Source of the DNA: Plecoglossus altivelis
Taxonomy: Eukaryota; Chordata; Actinopteri; Osmeriformes; Plecoglossidae
DNA length: 64,000 bases
NCBI GenBank assembly: GCA_036571765.1
Contig: BROE01000012.1
Location: 12,082,721 to 12,146,720, forward strand
Direction: 5' to 3'
The notes beneath the pieces are model-generated. The model was given only the letters and a program-made list of their open reading frames with translations. It was not told the origin of the DNA and did no database searches. Shown here in pieces: positions 13,645 through 27,260 of the stretch. The translations under genes and the position numbers were made by a program. The first letter of the stretch is position 1. Every line of letters begins with the position of its first letter.

Positions 13645-15585
13645 TATGTGCATGTATGTGTGTGTGTGTGTGGGGGGGGGGGTAGTTAGCCCATCTGCAC
13701 CAGACAGATGAAACCTGAGCAGGAACATGTCCTAAACAACAGGATAAACTTCTACTGTCAGCTCCTCAAAACTCTAACTCACTATGGCTCTCTTTCATCT
13801 CACTACACACGCACGCACACACACACACACACACGCACACACACACACACACGCACACATGCACTTATCCTACTGACAGCACGACCCCCCCCTCCAACAG
13901 ACTTGTAGAGGTGCAACAATGCTTTGTGTACGATTGTGCGTGTGCACGATAACCAGTCATAGATAACCCAGAGGAAGGCAGTAGTTATCAGCCGACCTTA
14001 CACACACACACACTCACACACACACAAAGTATGGGGATAAAAAGCATAAGATGGCGGAACTAGCTGAGTACATACAATCTAACCCACCATTACACCCAGC
14101 AGGAGACAGGCAGAGAGGGAGAGAGGAAGAGAGACAGAGGGGGAGAGACAGAAGAAGAGAGAGAAAAACAGAGAAAAAGAGAGAGAGGATAGGGGGAGAG
14201 AGGCCATATATTGGTTGTATACCAGCAGGATCAGGGGCCTGGAGCGAAAGAACATTTATCATCAGACTGTGGACATCTGGGCCTGGCCTCCTTCATTTCC
14301 TCTCCTCTCCTCTATCTCTCTTTACTCTCTCAGTCTCTCCTTCCTCCATCTCTCTCTTTCTCTCTTTCACCATAATAAACAGAGGACCAAATAAGTCATT
14401 GGTAATGAAGACAATCCCCTCCTCTCCTCCTTCTCTCATCTCTTCTACTCTCTTGTTTGACCCTCCTCTCGTTCAGCTCAAGACATCTGCACGCATCTCT
14501 CTCTTTATTTCTCCTCTCCACCTCTGTTCACTATTACTTCCTTCCTCTCTATTCCTATGTTCTCCTCTCTTTCTTCCCCACTCCTCTCTTTCTTCCCCTC
14601 TCCTCTCTTTCTTCCCCTCTCCTCTCTTTCTTCCCCTCTCCTCTCTTTCTTTTCACGTCTCGTCTATCCGCTTGTTATCTCTTCTTCTCTTTGTGTCTCT
14701 CTTATCAGTATTAAATATTTCCCTACATTACTGACCTCTGACCTCCGACTCGTTTTCTGCTTCATCCATCATCTCTGACTGAAGATCCATTTAGATCTCT
14801 CCCTGTCTCTCATCTCTCTCTCCCTCTCTTTTTGTCACTTTATTTCCCCCCTCCTCCCCTCCCTCTCTACTGCTCTCTCTTCCTCTCTGTCCTGCACTCT
14901 CTCTTTCCTTTCCTCATTCCCATACACAGATCCATCCATCTCTCTCCTCTAACTGGAAGTGGAGTTGCATAACTTTAAATGTTGTGGTTATGGCAGGAGA
15001 TGAGAGGACAGAACAGAGCGCTGGAGAAGAGAACAAGAGAAGACAGGCGAGGAGGACAGAAGGAGAGGAGGGAGGAAGGGGAAGAGAAGGATACGGAGAA
15101 GAAGAGGAAAAGAGGAGAAATGTGGGAAGGAGGAGGGGCACGGAGTCTGGTGGGGAACTTCTCTGATGCTGGAGGGAGCATCACGTGTGGACCTGTGGAA
15201 CTTAGATCACACGGTTACAGGATGTGTAGAGAAGTCCCACCTGTGATGTGATGACTTGGTCGATGACCACACACGCACACGCACACACCCAGCCTTGTGA
15301 AGCCTCTCTCTTCCTACTCTCAGAGTTTCCAGAGAAGCCTATCTTATCATAGCCTCAGACACCCCCATCAGTCTCCCTCTCTCTCTCTCACACACATATG
15401 CATGGACTCTCTCACACACACACAAACACACATGCATGCACTCTCTCACATACAGACACAGCCTGGCCTTGAACAGGAGAAGGTGAGAGGAGAAAGTCAG
15501 AAAAAAGAGGGGAAAAGAGAGAAGAAGAGAGAGAAAGAGAGACAGAGAGAGAGGCACAGAGAGAGAGAAAGAGAGAGAGAGAGAC

Positions 15586-15633
<48 letters not shown>

Positions 15634-16500
15634 GAAGAGGAGAAGCAAGGTCGGGGGGATGTATGTTTGGAGAAGAGAGGTAAATGTCCTAGTGCTCCCA
15701 CAGGCAATGTAAACAGAGAGAGAAAAGAGAGAGAGAAAGGGAAAGAGAGGGATAGAATGAGAACAGAATGAGATAGGGAGACAAATGGAGGGAGAAAGAA
15801 AGACAACAGAAAGAAAGGTGTCCTAAGTAGGGGAGCAGGTCTATGAATGGTTTCAAAAGATTTGTCTACATTCCAGAGGTTCCACATTCTCCAAGCCTTC
15901 ATTTCCTCAAACTATCTTCTTTACTTCCTGAACTACTATGATGACATCCCATAATAACCCTCACGTTGTGTGATTGAAGGTGGGAACAGCTTGTCTCTGG
16001 AACATGTGGCTGTGAGCAGAGAGATGGCCAACATGTTTGTTTCCTCGTGTTGTGTCAAAGATTCTTCCAATGTCATATGGAGATTCAATTAGACCAGAGC
16101 GCCTTTGTGTGTGTGTGTGTGTGTGTGTGTCTGTGTCTGTGTGTCTGTGTGTTGGAGAGAATGACACAGGGAGAGAGAATGACACTGGGAAAGAGAGAGA
16201 AAAAAGAGGAACAATGGGAGAAAGATAGAAATAGAATGAGACCATGGACTGCATCAAAAAAGTGATAGTAAACGTTAATTGCAAAAGACAGTTTATAGCT
16301 TTTATTTTGGACTTCTTTCATGTGCCTCTCTCACAGTCCTTACGTGGCATGAATAAAAAGGTTACTCTTGTTCTCTGCTTCAAACAAAACTTTAATTAAA
16401 TAGTGATTCAGAAGATCTGCCAACTCATAAAGTTATTGGTTTTTTGTCAAAAGCATTAAGCAAGTACGAACAGTACGTTTTCTCCGGAGAGGAGGTATGT
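12361..16500. other. Gene-free low-complexity region
   Basis: (TTTC)n at 12738-12830, TG arrays at 13490-13682 and 16105-16155, CA arrays (13800-13862), pyrimidine tract 14285-14940, purine tracts 14100-14200, 15000-15140 and 15480-15815. No gene recognised. Confidence 0.8.
14560..14655. repeat. 19-bp pyrimidine minisatellite
   Basis: About five copies of cctctcctctctttcttcc. Confidence 0.85.
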
Positions 16501-17022
16501 GTCTGTGTGTGCATGCATGCATATATATCCATGTGTGCGTCTATGTAATGGTACACTTTAATGGGAGATTACATTTTCATCACTGCGTTTATTGTTGTGT
16601 GTTGTGTTTTTGTGGTGTACCAAATTCAGTTCTACTCGCATCTCTGGGGACCTTTATTCTGAAAATACTCCTGCTTGTGTTTAACAGGACAATAAAATTG
16701 ATTTGTTTTTGTTTAAATCGAAAATGATTTGAGGTTTGACTGCGGCTAATAAAAGGGGTGGTTCCATCCTGGTGTGGTGGTTAGAGCGAGAATATAACTC
16801 AGCCTTCCATAAACATCCTGAAAACTTTAATACTTTAAGATTTTAGTTTTCCTGAAAGAAATCTGTCTTTGTAGCAGCAGTATGTGTAGTGAAGCTTCTA
16901 TTTGGAGCAAGTCCTGGAAATGTGTTGGACTTTTAATATCAACTGGAGTGGAGATGGTGGAGTTGCCAGCATGCAATCTCTCCCTCACCCTCCACTACCT
17001 CTCCCCCCTCTCTCTCATTACG

Positions 17023-17088
<66 letters not shown>

Positions 17089-20000
17089 TCCCTCTCCATC
17101 CCTCTGTGAAACTTAGCTTCCGGAGAACACTGAAGAGGACAACAGAGGCAGACTGTCTATTTCCCTCCCTCTGCTCCCTCCTGCCCTACCATGTCAGCCC
17201 CCACTTCCGACACAGGTAGTTTTTGTGAGGGAGGGGCCTGAGAGGGACAAGTGGGTCAGTATGTGGGGGGGGGGTAGTCTACTGGGAGAGATAGGGTGAG
17301 TTGGGGGCAGTTGTCTTTAGAGGGGGAGGGGGAGATAGGGGAAGTAGGGAGGCGTCATCTTTGAGGGGAGACAGGATGAGGTCTAAGGGGGGTGGGATCA
17401 GAGTGTATCCCAGGCTGAATCCTTAATGTTTCTAACGCAGGATTTGTGAGACAGAATGTCTAGAATTCTCTGACACTACTTTCACTCTTGCTCCTTCTCT
17501 CTCTCCCCGGCCCTCCCTCCCTCATACCCCCTCCCTCCCTCCCACCCTCCGTCCGTCTGTCTCCCCCTCTCTCCTCCTCCTCGGTGATGTATTTGTTCCG
17601 GTATCTTCTGTCCTCCCTCGCTCCCCACACATTCTCTCATTCACATTCTGCCTGGGAAAATAGAACTGAAAGAAAAGTGTGTGTGTTTGAGAGAGTGTAT
17701 ATGTGGAGTGTTTGTGAGTAATACCTTCGACAGTATATCAAGTCGACTCAGTTCGGTAGTTGGCTAGCAGCATTAATGACCTTATCTGTGTCAACACTCC
17801 CATCCTGCTTGCTGTCTCTGTCTCTCTTACTCACAGACACACCTCGCAGCTCCATAGACAGTGTGGAAACTCCATCGCCTCGTGAACACGGCTTCCAACG
17901 AACATGCCCGCTCCTCGATCCAGAACAACCTGGAGCGTTGCCATGACTCCCATTACCAGGGGCGCTACATCACCGTGGTGACCCCGCGGTTGTCATGGTG
18001 TCACCAGCTTCCTGCCGCCATCATAGCAAGGTACCAGTTCAGGCTGGGTTTACACACATACAGCCTATGAATGGTACTCCATCATCAGGCCAAGAGAATC
18101 ACACCTTTGTCTGCGTTGCAGCCTAATATAGGAAAGAATCACACACACACACACACTGGGTTTCTACTGTGTGTGAGAAATGGTCTGGCTTGTTGCCAGG
18201 TTTGAGAGTGTTAGGGTTGGCACTTCTACAGTGTACATTAGAGGTAAACAGTTTCACTGCACATTTGACAGGATATGTGCTGAGGATTGATGGATGGGGA
18301 CATTTCTCTCTCTTTCTTTTTCTCTCGCTCTCTCTCACCTCCCTTTGCTCTATCTTTCTTTCGCCTCATCTTACCTTTTTCAGTCATATGGATTAGAGGT
18401 GAGGAAGTGTGTGTGTGTGTGTTTACGTATGTGTGTGTGTGCATGCCCTTAGCTAGCCTTGGCACACACACAATCTTAATGGCACAAGGATCAAGCGGTC
18501 TCATGCACTTTAGGTTCACCTGAGGTGATGCACATACCCAAACACACACACACACACACAGTAAAATGTTGAACTGTATCTTGCCACACATTACCAGAAG
18601 CAATCCGACCGTCTGTGGTCAAACTTGAGCCCAGTGGGAATCAAACCAACATCCTCCTCTTTACTGCTCCTCTCGTCTTGTCTACACTCTTCTCCTCTGC
18701 TTTCTCATCCTGGTGTAATTCATGGCCAATCCTTTTAGTACCCTACATTCACTCACTCACACCCACACACACACCTAACCCAGCAGTGGAGTCATTAGGG
18801 AGGTCTTGACCACAGGCGTTCCAGAGAAGTGTCTCAGAGCGATTGTGTTAGGGTTAGGGTCAACATCGCAACGCAACAGCCCTCCCCAGGGCAGGTTAGA
18901 GAGCTGTTCAGTTGCCTATCCTAACAGCAGTATCCAACATAAACACACCTGAACACACATTCACACAAACCTGAACATGTAACATGTTGTATGAGGATTT
19001 GTCAATGAGACATTAGGACCATCACTCTGTTAATGTGTGGAGACAATAACATAGCAGTCTAATCCAGACTTAACATTACAATGACTGTTTGGAAACAGTC
19101 GGGAGAGAGTATGTGTGTTTTGGTACGGTGCCCTACAGGTGCATGGCATTACCAGGTCTACACTGGGCTTCCAGAGCAGCAAGCATCCAATGGAAACACA
19201 AATTCAGCTCCAAGTGCCAACCATCCAATCACTTCTCAGAGTTTCCATTAATAAGAGCTTAATTGTGAATGAGGCCTCCATCAGTGGTGAGGTCACAATG
19301 TGATGTGATTCCCTCCATCAATCAGTGACTGCAGGACACAGGTTTGAAGGGAATTGAGGTGAGTTCTAGAACCCAGGGGGGACATTCTAGAACCACTTTG
19401 GGACAGATCTGGATAATGACAGCGGCCCGGAGCTCAGGGTAATCATAGATAATGACCTGGCTTAGTACATTATGATCCTAAAGCTAGCAGAGGTTCTTTT
19501 AGGCACAACGCTATAAAAGAATAACATTTGCCGGACCTACGCGTGCACACACAACGCACCTGTGTTCTGCATTCCTATTGGCTGAAAACAGGCTGCAGAG
19601 AGTTTACACCAACCAATTAGGTGAGACCACCAACATGTGGTTGTTATTAGCAACCAGAATACCTTTCTTCTTCTAAATTGGTTGGTAGCAGAAATACTAA
19701 GTTATTAATTTGAGAAAGTGGTGGCAAAAGAACAGAGGCAAGTGAAAGAGATACCACGAGAGAGAGACATACAGAGATATGGAGTGAGGGGAATATAGAT
19801 GAAGGGAGACAGATATGATGAGTTAGCAGACCAGGAGACAAGAAGACCAGGAAAGCAATACATGGTACCAGCAGAGGAGCTCTCCAGAGGAGATGAGAGG
19901 GATTTCCCACAACCCGTCACAGTCAGCTCACCTTACTCTCTCTCCTCTATCACTTTACACCTTCCTCTCTTTCTCTCTTATCTATCACTTTACACCTCTC

Positions 20001-21000
20001 ACCCCCCCCCCCCCCCCCCCCCACCCCCCACCCCCCACCCTCCAATGCAGCAATATCCCTCGGCTCTGCAACAGACAAAGGCCACTAAGCAGCCGAGATT
20101 AACTGTCTCTCTCACACGTCGGGTGCCACCTGACACACACATACACACACACACTGAAACACACACTTACACTGACAAGCATGTACACACACAAGCACGA
20201 ACAGACATGCACACACGTACACCCACGCTCAAACACACACAAACACTCAGAGACAAAGGGAGTTGTGGAGCGAGGGAATAACTGCAGGGTTAGGGACGGT
20301 GCGGTGGGAGAGGTAAAGCTGGGTGTCAGGACCTTCAGGGGAGGGGGGGGGGGACAAAACGTGTTAGTGTTTGAAGAGGGATGAGAACAGAAGTGAGTGG
20401 TGATGGAAAGAGGAGAGGAGGAGAAGAAGAAGAGAGGAAAGGAGAAAGAGGGAGAGGGGGGGGGAGGAGGGATAAAGCTATGGGAAAGTCTGTCAAAACA
20501 GGACAGGAAGATAAGACCAGAGCAGGGCTGCAGAGGGAGGCAGTGGAGGAGGGGGAAGGACAGCCATAGCAACACAACTAGGTTCTGCCCCCCTTCCCCC
20601 ACATGGCACAGACCAGCACCACCACAGACACAGAGAGAGAGAGAGAGGGGTGGGGGGTACATGTATGAGGGAGAAGAAGAGAGGAAGAGAGAGAAGGAAA
20701 GAGAGAAAGAAGAAAAGACAAAAGGGGGGGGGGGCATAATAACCGCCAGCGATTCCTGGGGACACTTAGTGGGTTTGGTAGAAAAAGAAGGGGGAACAGG
20801 GGAAGGAGGGATGAGAGATGAGGTGTGTGTGTGTGGGTGCAGGTGATAACTGACAGAGGTTGAGGAGGTGGTGATTACCACAGATAACTATTATGGATGA
20901 GACAGGTACAGGAGAGAGAGAAAGAGAGGAAAAGGGGGAGAGAGGGGGGGGAGAGAGAGAGTCTGACCTGCAGCTACCAGTTTTTAGATAAATGATCCTC
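16500..21000. other. Gene-free, mixed unique and simple-repeat DNA
   Basis: (CT)n at 17026-17095, G-rich tract at 17255-17400, C21 plus caccccc units at 20002-20042, GA/G runs at 20338-20475 and 20630-20735. Apart from the island at 17837-18031, nothing exon-like seen. Confidence 0.7.
17837..18031. other. Exon-like GC-rich island, unidentified
   Basis: A 195-bp GC-rich, non-repetitive stretch bounded by cacag on the left and a|gtacc on the right, inside low-complexity DNA. The plus strand has an open frame from 17861 containing SSIQNNLERCHDSHYQGRYI but with an upstream TAG at 17852-17854. The minus strand has an open frame too (containing LVMGVMATLQVVLDRGAG). I do not recognise either. Confidence 0.3.
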
Positions 21001-24000
21001 AAACGATTAACATTTTTCTTACAAAAAATGGTTAGATCCATCAGTCAAATAATAAATCCTAACTGTCTTCAGAATTTTATCTTTAAATATGTGTCAGAGG
21101 TGGAGGGCGAAAATGGAAATTAGGCCTTGGAAATATAACATAAAATATACGTTTTATTGGATAAAAAATCATAGACCATATAATAAATTAGTAATTTGTG
21201 TAACAAACACCATTTATTCTGCACCGTTGAGATGAAATATCGTCTCTTGTCAAATACATATCAACGTGCAAATGTTTTGAAGAATTCAATAAAACCCTAA
21301 AAAATATTCAGGAACCAACCCGTAGGTGTTATTATAAGTTTCTCTCTTCTGTTTAACTTCAATCTATTCGCACTGAGAGATGAACTTTCTCACTACGTCC
21401 TCGTGCGGATTGGAGATGACAAGCTGCCTTGCAGTAACAAGCACGAGGCTTTCAAAGCGTCATTACAGGGATTGAAGTAGCGCTCTAAAAGGCTGGGATT
21501 CGGACAGGCAGGTGAATTGTATTAAAACCTCGTAAATGTCTCTTAAATCTATTTAAATCCAACTTTCAACCTACCCCGTTGTAGTTGTCATATCAGAGCG
21601 GCTTAATGTAGAAATAAATTCAGTTCGTTATCCGTTCTTCCCTCAGTGCAGGCCTACAGACCTGCTGCAGCAGCCGTGAGACGCAGCGACTATGAGCAGA
21701 CGACGACGGAGCAGAGGTGAGAGAGTTGATGGACATGTTACTGACTATAGTACTCAAATAGCTCAACTTAAACACGGCACACGTAAAGGATACAAAATCC
21801 GAAATGACTAAGGACCTACTGTAAGCGAGATAAATAGAGAGAGAGGGAGAGAGAAAATGGTAAAGAGATGTAACAATTAAGGAGAAAGAGAATGAGGGAG
21901 GGAGGTAGTTTTCCTATTATCAATCCTTCAGTGAAGGAGATCAGAGACAAGGCTCTAATCCCCAACCATAACCCTGTAGGCCTAAACCCGCGCACGTTCA
22001 TTTCCGCCTCTGAAACATCTGAGCTACAAAGGCTATTTTCTGGCTTTAGCAAAGTGTTCCTTTAGCAGACGCGTTCATTCTCGTTGTAGCAAATGATACA
22101 ACGAGTTCTTCCCATTTTATTGTAGTGATTATAAAATATATTCGAATTGTTTAATCGTTGTCGTACGATTTCTTTATGATCAATGTTTGGAGTCCCTTTG
22201 AAATAGTCTTAAATGTCTGAACAAATTAGTTTGTTGTTTTTGTTATTAATCTATAGACCTATCAACCAATTCAATGTCCTTCGAACCGAATAGTTTCGCC
22301 ACAAACATAAAGACGTTTAAGCGTGCCCACCATCGGTTGACCAGACCCCTCCTCCGTCTCAAGCATCAGTTAGTTGCGCGAAAGTTAGAAGGAGAGGGGA
22401 GGCAGACTGGCCGCTGACCTATAGGCTGATTATGTGTCATTAGCAGGAGACTCGGCATATCTAAATTATCCCTACAGCTTCCTCTTTCCAGATGAATCCC
22501 GTCCCCCCCTCCTAAAAAAAGTACAACACTTAAACAAATATAAATCATACAGACCTACAGCCCGACTTCCATTACTGACAATTCCCCCCTCCTCTCTTTC
22601 TCTCGCTCTGTCTTACTTTCTCTCTTTCGCACACACACACGCACACGCACACACACACACGTACACGTTTTTCTCGATACCACCATTCAGCACAGACGCA
22701 CACGCAGACAACGTGGTAGCCTACACGGGTTGAAAAAGATATGCTGTTGGAATGTTGAAATAGTGATGTAGTTTTTCTGCTCATTTGAGAACGCAGGCCT
22801 ATGTACGAAACTCATTTGTTCAACAGAACATGTCTGACGAGAACCGCCCCCCCCCTCCCAATGGTGTGTCCGTTATTTCCAATCAATTTCGCCATGTTTA
22901 CTGTCAATAAACAAGGCTTATAGTTTTCCAGAATTTGTATTAACTGTGGCCTAAAATATATATTTTTACCCTAGCGATTACAGTTTGAGTCTTAGATTCT
23001 AACTATATTAATTGGGTTGCCTAGTCTACTGAAAGGTGCACTTATTTGATTTTAACTTTGTGGCCCATTCTGTTGTTTGCAGGCCATCATGCGTGTGGAC
23101 AAAAGCTATTTTTCCAAATGGCCTCTATATTTGAAAGTAATATTTTCCTCTTAAAATGTGTCCTATGTCGGCCTATTTGTACAGACAAATTAACATAAAA
23201 CAATGGTAAAAACGTGAACGGTTTTCGTTAAATAAAAAATGTGTGTGGATGTCCAGGCGAATGGTTGTTTATGCGTATAAAGACAGAAGTACGCCTGAGA
23301 CTCCAATGACATCAAACTAAATGTAAAAATTATACTTTGTTATTTTGTGGCAACAAACATTTGTGAATTGCTTTTGCGATATTTTGGCAACGCTGAAGAA
23401 ATTATTGAAGAAAAAGTTAAACATCCCATTGTGTGGTGTTGGTTTCTGAATAACTGGCTAAATTATGACATTGCGGTCAGTTTGTCAGTGTAGGCCTGTA
23501 AACCAGGGTATACAGCGGGAGTTTAGCGGTGAGAGGACGGAGGGAGACGGTGCGGCATCTGCTGTGTGACATCTCAGCCTGTTGGTGGTGTCATTTTGTA
23601 AATATAGCATCGTTCTTTAGTCTTTATTAACATGTAACCTACACTGTTGGATAAGGTCCACATGTTTCGCTAACATTATTGGGGTGGACAGGTAGTCTAT
23701 TACCGGATTTAAATGTCAGAGTACATTTTCGGAATATCCAGATACATTCTAATTGTTCAATGGCAACGTTGCTGTTCTTTTGGGGTTTTGTGTTTAACTT
23801 GGAATAGACTATGCGTGAGAATGCTTCCTAATGAAAAACCATGGCTACAATGGATATTTCATTTTTTCCATGCGTTTTAAATACCTCGATCAGTTGGTTT
23901 GTTAAGGTCATCATTTCAGTCTGATGTTAGAAGCAGGATAACAGCCGGTAAGTATGAATGCCAAATACGAATTCAGCGTTCATCGTTTTAATAGAATATT

Positions 24001-24289
24001 TGTAGAGATTTCTTGACAGCTTCTAAACTTTGGAAAATCTAGGCCTTAAGGTACAATCGAGTCATAGGCCAAGTAGTGATTCTTTAAATCACAATATTTA
24101 CCTTTAAAAGCCATAAGAAGTTCACACATCGCATGTCGCTGATTATTTTATAATTGCAATAATTAGGCTGTGTGGGGTTTTTCTTCGCAGCCCTGACATT
24201 AATAAAGAATGTGCAGCAATAGCTAAGAGGACCATTGACATTTTGGAGGGTAAACACTCCGCCATAGACGCTTGGTCCCTCCTCTCCTG
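21000..24289. other. Unique AT-rich DNA upstream of hand2
   Basis: Few repeats (only a CT/CA patch at 22585-22668). No coding gene seen. A possible first exon with ATG at 21691 and donor gtgaga at about 21717 is weak. Likely to hold hand2 regulatory sequence. Confidence 0.5.
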
Positions 24290-24897
24290 GGCTCTGATTG
24301 GCTTCAAGCAGTCCTGACGACATATATGAAGCCTGGCCGTTCTAAGATGATGCTCGGTTATGGATTTAACACGAACGGTTTCTCCCTGTGGGTGGAAGTG
24401 AAGGACCGGAGTTGTCTCGCTCGCCAACGACTGTTGTTTGATAATTCTCGTTCTATCCGACATCCAGCTGTTACTACGTTCCAAACGGGTGCGATTCTAT
24501 AAACAGGTCTGGAAAGGATTCGGTCCCCGGTGCTCTGCTTGAGCAGTGTGTGTAATGGAGTTGGCTCGGTGTCTTGGTGGACTTGCACCATACTGCATAT
24601 GAATGTGTAAGTAGCTGATACGTTGCTATTTTTGAAACTCAAACTAAGACTTAAGAATAGAAGTTTGGCCATCCAGAGCAAAACACCAGATGCAGTGAAG
24701 AAGGACTTTATGGGTCACTCATAAAGGGCAGTGCTTCACGAATCACGACAGCGCCCTTTAACTTTTTTATGGGGATAATTTAGCCTGAAAATATCTGGGG
24801 GAGCCTGATTGTAAACCTAGAAAGAGAGAGAGAGAGGAGAGCACTCAGCACGTCCGTGTTTGTCTGCAGAACCGGGAAGTTTTCGGTCTGCGTCGCC
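24290..24897 (+). promoter_or_regulatory. hand2: Probable hand2 core promoter and 5' UTR
   Basis: An inverted CCAAT box (tctgattggct, about 24294-24304) lies about 20 bp upstream of a TATA-like catatatg (about 24320-24327), suggesting transcription starts near 24350 and a leader of about 550 nt. The stretch just before the ATG includes a short GA run (24821-24840). The start context is gccATGa. The TSS is inferred from motifs only. Confidence 0.45.
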
Positions 24898-25419
24898 ATG
24901 AGTTTGGTCGGTGGCTTCCCACACCATCCGGTCATGCATCACGACGGTTATTCCTTCGCTGCAGCGGCAAGCCGCTGTCACGAGGAGAGCCCGTACTTCC
25001 ACGGCTGGTTGATTAGCCATCCAGAGATGTCCCCGTCGGACTACGGAATGGCCCCTTCCTACAGTCCTGAGTACGCTACCGGGGGACCCGTCCTGGACCA
25101 CGCGCACTACGGGGGAGTCCCCGGGGCTGGCGCCGTCGGGATGGGACCCCGCCCCGTCAAAAGGAGACCCACTGCAAACCGCAAGGAGCGACGCAGGACA
25201 CAGAGCATCAACAGCGCATTCGCGGAGCTCAGGGAATGCATCCCTAACGTACCCGCGGACACCAAGCTGTCCAAGATCAAGACGCTCCGCCTGGCCACCA
25301 GCTACATTGCCTACCTCATGGATATCCTCGACAAGGACGAGCAGGGTGGCGAGGCTGAGGCCTTCAAGGCCGACTTCAAGAAGGCTGATGCCAAGGAGGA
25401 GAGGAGGAAGAAAGACGTG
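24898..25419 (+). CDS. hand2: hand2 coding exon 1
   Basis: 174 codons from the start ATG to a donor gtgagt at 25420. It carries the N-terminus and the whole bHLH domain and ends in phase 0. Confidence 0.96.
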
Positions 25420-26692
25420 GTGAGTCGATGAAATTACTAATAATTATTGGTTCCTGTTATAATGTATACATGATAACAAAATATAAATATATATGTATAT
25501 ATAGCCGGGTGTTACCGACAGGCCTTGACGGATTTAGACGAGATGCAAGGAGAGGACAAGAGAGATAGAATCACGCACTTAGCTAAGTTGTAAGGAAATT
25601 TAAATAGCCTGTGAAAATATTTCTGCAAGCCTAATATGCAGACCTATTAAAGCTTCAGACAGACGTAGTGAATGGGCCTACTATTATGCTGTGGTAGCTA
25701 ATTCAAATGAGATACATCAACTGCGAAAAAGATAAGTGTAGCCTGTAGGCTACAACACATAGGACGTCATTGTTTTTAGTAATAGTTAATTCTCATTAGC
25801 GGTTGCCAATAGTAAAATTATTGTTAGCACTGTACTGTTAGCGCCTATCTATAATAGACTGGTCTATAAGGCTATTAGTTATTTCAATGTTGTGTCAAGC
25901 AATTGTTTTGAGAACTGTTTTAAATTGCTGAGAGCGTGATAATAGCCTATATAATTACTGGTATTATCTTGCCTGGGTTGTTGTCTGCAGGAGCCTGCTC
26001 CGCTCAAAAAAAAATTCACGAGAAAATACTTCCTGAAAGGCAAAGTGAATTATAGCCGACCTACTTCTATGAGGTTGCAGTATTAGTGTTGATGACCAAT
26101 GTAGGCCATTCGTGCCATAGGCCTACAGCTTCGGTGAACCTTAGAACTTCGCAGATGGTCACGAAAAAACGAAAGGTCATTGTAAGTAACTTGATAAATA
26201 TGAAGCCATTGTTGTCAAGCGTATAATGCCAAACTACAGACCTAGCCTACAAACATGAAGCTGAATTCATTTCTGCCGAGGTCCGCCTGCTGCTATGTTA
26301 GATCGTTAGCTATACATTTACAATGGTCAGCTCTAGAAATATTTATACCAGTCGACAAAAGGCATATGAAGGCTATATTATGCTAACAATTGGCTTGATA
26401 AAAGACACAGACAATTAAGTCGCTATTAGGGCGCTTTACCTACGTGTACAATCCATATTAGAATATGGGCCTAGCTTGCAGGTGTATGCCGTAAAGGTGT
26501 TAACTGCAGTCAATAAGCCTACATTTCTCAAATGAAAATTTATATGAATCATAATAATCATTATAAAACACTCATCTGCTCTATTTCCTCCAGAGTGAAG
26601 TATTGAAAAGTTCGGCGAGCAGCAACGACAAGAAAACCAAAGGACGGACAGGCTGGCCGCAGCATGTCTGGGCCTTGGAACTGAAACAGTGA
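24898..26692 (+). CDS. hand2: HAND2 bHLH transcription factor
   Basis: Two coding exons, 24898-25419 and 26594-26692, separated by a 1,174-bp GT-AG phase-0 intron, give a 206-aa protein. The basic helix-loop-helix domain spans about residues 89-144 (basic region PTANRKERRR, loop VPADTKLSK, helix 2 KTLRLATSYIAYLMDIL). The C-terminus, read from exon 2, ends in the HAND2 signature GRTGWPQHVWALELKQ. The N-terminal MSLVGGFPHHPVMHHDGYSF is also typical of HAND2 and separates it from HAND1. The alanine run at residues 21-24 is only four long. HAND2 is a nuclear factor that binds E-boxes as a dimer with E-proteins and acts in heart, limb/fin, branchial arch and sympathetic neuron development (family knowledge). 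The start is the first in-frame ATG after the 5' leader. Length matches the roughly 205-217 aa family size. Identification is very secure. Confidence 0.98.
26594..26692 (+). CDS. hand2: hand2 coding exon 2
   Basis: The acceptor cag sits at 26591-26593 after a pyrimidine-rich stretch. 32 codons plus TGA, encoding SEVLKSSASSNDKKTKGRTG and then the invariant WPQHVWALELKQ C-terminus. Confidence 0.96.
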   Translation, partial: SEVLKSSASSNDKKTKGRTGWPQHVWALELKQ

Positions 26693-27260
26693 AACGGCGC
26701 ATCCGCCTTACAGACTCTGACAGACTGCTAACTCAGTGTTCTCCTGCTTTATTTAATGGAATATTTATGTGCAATTTCCCGCTGCGGAGAGTGGATTTTT
26801 GAAGAAAAAACATTCCATTGTAAAGAGGAGGGGATCCCCTTGGTAAGGGACTCGTGTTGTTGTTGTTGTTGTTGTTGTTGTTGCTGTTGCTGTGTAATAG
26901 GCTATCATGGTCAGTTGTTGTCCCAGAGTGAACCAGACATGACGGCCACAGTGGTGTATGTGAAGTGTAGGCTTTCTAGCTCTCTCTTTCAAATTATTTC
27001 TAACCCCCCTCCCTTCTCTCATTCTCTTTCATGGGTGAGGGAAAGCTATATCAATGGAGTTTATCTGATGTCATGGTGTTTTATTTGAGAAACATTGAAG
27101 AGTCCTGATGATGTCCTGGTTGTGGTAGACAGTATTTTGGTGGAGTGCAGACAGTTCTAGAGTCCACTCGATGCACTTCCGTCCGGAGACGTGGAATTAA
27201 AATAATATCTGAGATGTAAACAATGTAATTAATTCAATAAACCACTGTGTTTTTAAAAAA
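26693..27260 (+). other. hand2: hand2 3' UTR with poly(A) signal
   Basis: Non-coding sequence after the TGA up to a canonical AATAAA at 27236-27241. It contains a (TTG)n trinucleotide run. The cleavage site should fall about 15-25 nt after the signal. Confidence 0.7.
26853..26892. repeat. (TTG)n microsatellite in hand2 3' UTR
   Basis: About 13 units of TTG with two CTG interruptions near the end, inside the inferred hand2 3' UTR. Confidence 0.9.

Noticed and set aside
18842..18862. Telomere-like ttaggg units
   Set aside because: Only two units; far too short for an interstitial telomere.
21691..21716. Possible first coding exon MSRRRRSR with a donor
   Set aside because: Only about eight codons, and no downstream partner exon could be recognised.
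24856..24897. Upstream extension of the hand2 frame
   Set aside because: It begins with GTG, not ATG; the ATG at 24898 matches the conserved MSLVGGFPHHP start.
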